A stretch of 9,019 nucleotides of DNA from NCBI GenBank assembly GCA_937967755.1, contig CALBTA010000180.1, forward strand, positions 1-9,019, given 5' to 3'. Under the pieces are notes generated by a model. The model was not told the origin of the DNA and did not search any database. It worked only from the letters and a program-made list of their open reading frames with translations. The number at the start of each line of letters is the position of its first letter. Position 1 is the first letter of the stretch. The stretch is from an uncultured Planctomycetaceae bacterium (GTDB taxonomy: Bacteria > Planctomycetota > Planctomycetia > Pirellulales > Pirellulaceae). This document shows positions 5,589 through 9,019 of the stretch, piece after piece. A program made the position numbers and the translations under genes.

Positions 5589-8500
5589 ATGCCTATCAAT
5601 CTCAACCGCAATTTCTTTTGGGCCGGGCTGTTTGTTCTTGTCGCTACCTCCTGCTCCTTCAGCACCCCTGCCAGCCTGTTAGCGGCCGGAATCGTAGATG
5701 GTTCTAACACTCCGGACACCACTTTCTCAAAACTTTACGCCTGGTACGACGGCGGTAGCTACAACGGCGTCGTGTGGGACAATTTGCAAGGCGTCGCAAC
5801 CCGTGACCTGACCTCCAGTAGCGGCGGTAAGCCGACCGTGTTAGGCGGCGCGATCAACGGCCTGCCCGCGGCCGACTTCGATGGCGGTGATCGCATCTTC
5901 CGCGGCGTGGGCGATTGGGGATCTCTGGGTCAACCGAACACCGTAATCGTCGTTGCCAACGTAAACGCGGACACCGATGGATATATCTTCGATGGGGCTA
6001 CGACTCCTCAGCGCAACGCATTGTTCGCCGGCAGCAGCAACAATCCCACAGGGTGGAGCCAGTTTTCCAACGGTGCGCAACTGTTGGGAACACCTTTCAA
6101 CCTGAACACGTGGGAAACGCACAGCACGGTATTCAACGGCAACAGCAGCGGGCACCTGATCGATGGATCGCTGGCCTACTTCGGTAACGCCGGAACTGGA
6201 AACCTGGGCGGGTTGATCTTGGGCGCGCGTGTGAACCAGGCCAACCGCCTGGATGGCCAGATCGCAGAAGTGCTCGTCTTCAACGGCAGCTTGACCGCAG
6301 GCGAGCGGAAGTCGATTGAGCAGTATTTGAGCAACCGCTATGCGCTACCAACCAACGCGGATCAGCGCGTCTTGCAGTGGGGGTTCGATCATACCTCGGG
6401 CAGCGTCAGCAGCTTCAACGACGGTGCGGGAACAGGTGTGATCATTGACGACAGCGGTAATCTCAATCATGCCGTTGTGCAGTTCAACAACCCGACCTAC
6501 AGCGGCGACCAACCGCTGGCGGGCCAACTGGACAACCCCGCTGGAACGGGCTCCCTCGACCTGTCGTCCGGGCATCACTCCATCCGGTCTGAAAACGACA
6601 TCGTCACGAACGCCGAACTCTTAAACCACGGCGGCCTGATGTTGGAAACCTGGGTCCGCAGCCCGGGCAACGATAGCACCGGCCACGTTATTTCCATGGA
6701 AGGAAATCTGGTAATTCAATCGACCGGGTCTGGCTATCAGTTCTTCATCGCGTCGTCGGGTGGTCCGGATGTCATTTCCGGAGCCGTCGATAAGACACAG
6801 TGGAATCACGTGGCGGCAATCATCAGCAACACTACGGACGCCGGCGGCAATGTCGATGGAACGATGGAACTGTTCATCAACGGGCGATTGGCTGCAATTC
6901 AAGACATCACCAACCCGATCAACCTTGACGGACTGACCCGCCCCACCGCTCTCGGATCGCACGCGACCAACGGCAGCGGCGGCTTTCGTTTCGACGGGCT
7001 GTTTTTTGATCCGCAGATAACGCTCAGCGCGTTCGACGAGTTGTACTCCGACAACAACGGCGATTGGGGCACGGGCATCAACTGGGATGGAGATATTGTC
7101 CCGACAGCGACGCGAGATGCATTCGTCGGCAACGGCAATACCATCACTGTTACGCAAGCGGGGGAAGTGGCTGACAACCTCACCGTGGGCCATGCCGATC
7201 CAACGCTGCCGGGTGCGGGAACGCTCAATGTCAACAGCGGCGACTTGACCGTTTCAACCCTGACCGTGGGTGACGGGAACACGGGCAGCGTGAACGTCGG
7301 CGGCGGCGACCTGATCATCAACGGCAGCACCGATGTACGGGACGGCAGTATCACGGCCACTTCCGGCAGCGTCAGCGGCGGCAACCTCACCATCCAAGGC
7401 GGATCGACTTACAGTGCCGAGGGAACGTCAACTTCTGATTTCAACATCGTCGCGGTTGGCCAGTCGCTGGGATCGGGAACGCTGAATGTGCAAGACAGCG
7501 CCATCTTCAACGCCAACCGCCTTGATGTCGGCAACCCCTTCGGCATCTCCGGCGCAGTGACGCAAAGCGGCGGCGAGGTCAATCTTGCGGGGGCGAACGT
7601 TGGGTCCACCTCAGTCGCAATGCGTTTGGGCCACTGGCCTGCAGAAACCAGTACCTATGATATGAGTGGCGGCGTGCTCAACGCGGATGCCAACGTCTAC
7701 ATCGGTTGGGACGGCATCGGGTTGATGACCTTGTCGAACGATGCGGACGTCAACGTGGACACTACGTTAATCGTGCAGCGCAATTCCACTTTGACCATTG
7801 AAGATGACGCGACGGTCAACGCCAACTTCTTCAGCATTGGCGACCAACGCGGTGTTGGTAACGTCGATCAAGACGGCGGCACCGTCACCATCACCGGCGG
7901 AAACGGTGTGCGGGTTGGCCATTGGCCTGCTGGTGCTGGCAGTGATTACGACATGAGCAGCGGACAGCTGATCACGCCTACGTTGGCCGTCGGTTGGGAT
8001 GGTGGCAACAGCACCATGCAAGTCACCGGCGATGCTGATGTCGATGTCGCGGGAACGCTGATCGTGCAGCGAAATTCGACGTTGACCATTAGCGATGATT
8101 CAACGGTGAACGCCAATTTCTTCAGCATCGGTGATCAACGCGGCAATGGCCATGTAGATCAGGATGGTGGGACCGTGACGATTACTGGAGCTAACGGCGT
8201 TCGTTTGGGGCACTGGCCCGCAGGTACCGGTAGCACGTACGACATGAGCGGCGGCCAGCTAATCACGCCCACTTTGGCAGTTGGCTGGGATGGCAGTAAC
8301 AACCGGATGGATGTTTTCGGCAACGCGAACGTCGACGTGGCCGGCGACTTGCTCGTACAACGTGATTCCACCTTGAATGTCTACGGCAGTTCCACCGTCG
8401 ACGCCAACTTCATCAGCATCGGCGATGACCGTGGGGCGGGCACAATGAACATCGGCGGATCGGCGGTCGTCACCGCGCCTGATGTGACCGTCGGCCGAAC

Positions 8501-9019
8501 CAGCCAAGGTAATCTCAATCAGACCGGCGGAACGCTGAACGTTACCGCGGCGACCACTTACCAGGTCGGCGGCGGCAGCTTGGGCCTCGTCGCCCACAGC
8601 GGTGGTACGGCGAACGTGACGGGCAACCTGAACATCGGTACCGATGGCACCGCGGGCGATACCTACACCCTCAGCAACAGTGCCGTGCTGAACTTCGGAG
8701 ATACCGCGGCCGTCACCCAAGTGCTCGGCCCGACGCCCAGCGTGATGACCGTCGGACCTGATGGCGATTTCAACTTCCAAGGCGGCACGCTGATCAACGT
8801 CGAGACGATCAACGTCGACCCATCCAACAGCCCGTTCACCGTGGGTGACTTGACCGTCGCCGGCGGAGCCGACCCGACAGGCCCCGCCCGTTTCGTGATT
8901 GGTGTTGATGGCGGATTGGATCCCAACAATCCAGCCACCACCCGGGCTTATACCACCATCAGCGATGGCGGCGGAACGAACCCCGATGGTTCCCCGCTGG
9001 GCACGCCGATCGACTTTGT
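5589..9019 (+). CDS. Giant secreted LamG / beta-solenoid repeat protein (3' end beyond the window)
   Basis: An unbroken plus-strand frame of 1143 codons runs off the right edge. The ATG at 5589 is chosen because a hydrophobic export signal follows (FFWAGLFVLVA, residues 9-19; likely cleavage near LLAAG 30-34); its ribosome site is weak (GAAAG, 11 nt upstream). Residues about 45-253 form a first LamG/concanavalin-like domain ending in GQIAEVLVFNGSLTAGERKS plus YLSNRYAL, a typical closing segment. Residues about 262-480 form a second LamG_3-like domain (W264, W405-NHVAA, M426-ELFINGRLAA). From 482 a W-x-NW-DGDIVP entry motif leads into a Gly/Asn/Asp/Thr-rich beta-solenoid with many GTLNV, GGTVTITG and YDMSGG turns, as in planctomycete autotransporter-like or PEP-CTERM-type surface proteins. 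Three 96-97-residue repeats occupy 679 to about 968. No catalytic motif is seen. A role in surface attachment or glycan binding is inferred from domain type and from its position divergent to the regulator. Confidence 0.9.
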   Translation, partial: MPINLNRNFFWAGLFVLVATSCSFSTPASLLAAGIVDGSNTPDTTFSKLYAWYDGGSYNGVVWDNLQGVATRDLTSSSGGKPTVLGGAINGLPAADFDGGDRIFRGVGDWGSLGQPNTVIVVANVNADTDGYIFDGATTPQRNALFAGSSNNPTGWSQFSNGAQLLGTPFNLNTWETHSTVFNGNSSGHLIDGSLAYFGNAGTGNLGGLILGARVNQANRLDGQIAEVLVFNGSLTAGERKSIEQYLSNRYALPTNADQRVLQWGFDHTSGSVSSFNDGAGTGVIIDDSGNLNHAVVQFNNPTYSGDQPLAGQLDNPAGTGSLDLSSGHHSIRSENDIVTNAELLNHGGLMLETWVRSPGNDSTGHVISMEGNLVIQSTGSGYQFFIASSGGPDVISGAVDKTQWNHVAAIISNTTDAGGNVDGTMELFINGRLAAIQDITNPINLDGLTRPTALGSHATNGSGGFRFDGLFFDPQITLSAFDELYSDNNGDWGTGINWDGDIVPTATRDAFVGNGNTITVTQAGEVADNLTVGHADPTLPGAGTLNVNSGDLTVSTLTVGDGNTGSVNVGGGDLIINGSTDVRDGSITATSGSVSGGNLTIQGGSTYSAEGTSTSDFNIVAVGQSLGSGTLNVQDSAIFNANRLDVGNPFGISGAVTQSGGEVNLAGANVGSTSVAMRLGHWPAETSTYDMSGGVLNADANVYIGWDGIGLMTLSNDADVNVDTTLIVQRNSTLTIEDDATVNANFFSIGDQRGVGNVDQDGGTVTITGGNGVRVGHWPAGAGSDYDMSSGQLITPTLAVGWDGGNSTMQVTGDADVDVAGTLIVQRNSTLTISDDSTVNANFFSIGDQRGNGHVDQDGGTVTITGANGVRLGHWPAGTGSTYDMSGGQLITPTLAVGWDGSNNRMDVFGNANVDVAGDLLVQRDSTLNVYGSSTVDANFISIGDDRGAGTMNIGGSAVVTAPDVTVGRTSQGNLNQTGGTLNVTAATTYQVGGGSLGLVAHSGGTANVTGNLNIGTDGTAGDTYTLSNSAVLNFGDTAAVTQVLGPTPSVMTVGPDGDFNFQGGTLINVETINVDPSNSPFTVGDLTVAGGADPTGPARFVIGVDGGLDPNNPATTRAYTTISDGGGTNPDGSPLGTPIDF
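7623..8492 (+). repeat. Three tandem 96-97-codon coding repeats in the solenoid
   Basis: Units begin at 7623 (288 bp), 7911 (291 bp) and 8202 (about 291 bp). Each opens with R[LV]GHWPA, then YDMS[GS]G, a GWDG turn, a [IL][IL]VQR[ND]STL strand, a V[ND]ANF[FI]SIGD[QD]RG strand and, in units 1 and 2, VDQDGGTVTITG. Units 1 and 2 are closest; unit 3 loses the VDQDGG segment and drifts into degenerate solenoid. The one-codon length difference lies just after GHWPA. At DNA level units 1 and 2 differ mainly at third codon positions. Confidence 0.88.

Noticed and set aside
5643..5657. ATSC in the signal peptide of the LamG protein considered as a lipobox
   Set aside because: The -3 position is Ala rather than Leu and a normal signal peptidase I site follows near residue 33, so lipoprotein anchoring is not supported.
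7623..8492. Regular repeats considered as a CRISPR array or satellite
   Set aside because: The period is about 290 bp, in frame, with protein-level conservation and synonymous divergence. They are coding repeats without spacers.
6621..8941. Minus-strand open frames (6621-7193, 6899-7393, 8259-8780, 8663-8941) opposite the LamG-solenoid gene
   Set aside because: They mirror the repetitive coding strand. Their apparent mutual similarity is the complement of the solenoid repeats, with no domain or ribosome site.

Overview
The window reads as part of a bacterial genome of the Planctomycetota, probably a Pirellulales-type member. That placement is inferred from content: an iduronate-2-sulfatase-type sulfatase, a sialidase with planctomycete-style flanking modules, a PhyH-family dioxygenase, a XylR-type AraC regulator and a very large secreted LamG/beta-solenoid protein. 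GC content looks moderately high. No tRNA, rRNA, CRISPR array, insertion sequence or integrase is visible.

Left part (1-5395, all minus strand): three genes in one direction, read from right to left. First is a 392-residue XylR-like regulator (4217-5395). After a 103-bp gap comes a 259-residue PhyH-like Fe(II)/2-oxoglutarate dioxygenase (3334-4113). After only 14 bp comes a very large secreted enzyme (1-3319, running off the left edge). That reading frame is unbroken for 1106 codons. In order it encodes a signal peptide, a complete sulfatase with the CxPSR formylglycine site, a concanavalin/DUF1080-like beta domain, a GH33-type exo-sialidase with all key catalytic residues, and what looks like the start of a second BNR/sialidase module. 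A sulfatase and a sialidase on one polypeptide is the most unusual thing here.

Middle (5396-5588): a 193-bp divergent intergenic region. It holds a plausible promoter for the regulator whose -10 box lies inside a perfect 13-bp palindrome, suggesting an operator, plus a spaced Shine-Dalgarno.

Right part (5589-9019, plus strand): one open frame of 1143 codons that runs off the right edge. It has a signal peptide, two LamG-like domains, then a Gly/Asn/Thr-rich beta-solenoid containing three 96-97-residue repeats. These repeats are nearly identical in protein but strongly diverged at synonymous sites.

Working model (inference): the sugar-sensing regulator controls a locus for a sulfated, ulosonic-acid-containing glycan. 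The fused sulfatase/sialidase would remove sulfate and terminal acidic sugar outside the cytoplasm, the dioxygenase would act in the cytoplasm on an unknown small molecule, and the divergent giant protein would be exported, perhaps for adhesion or glycan binding.
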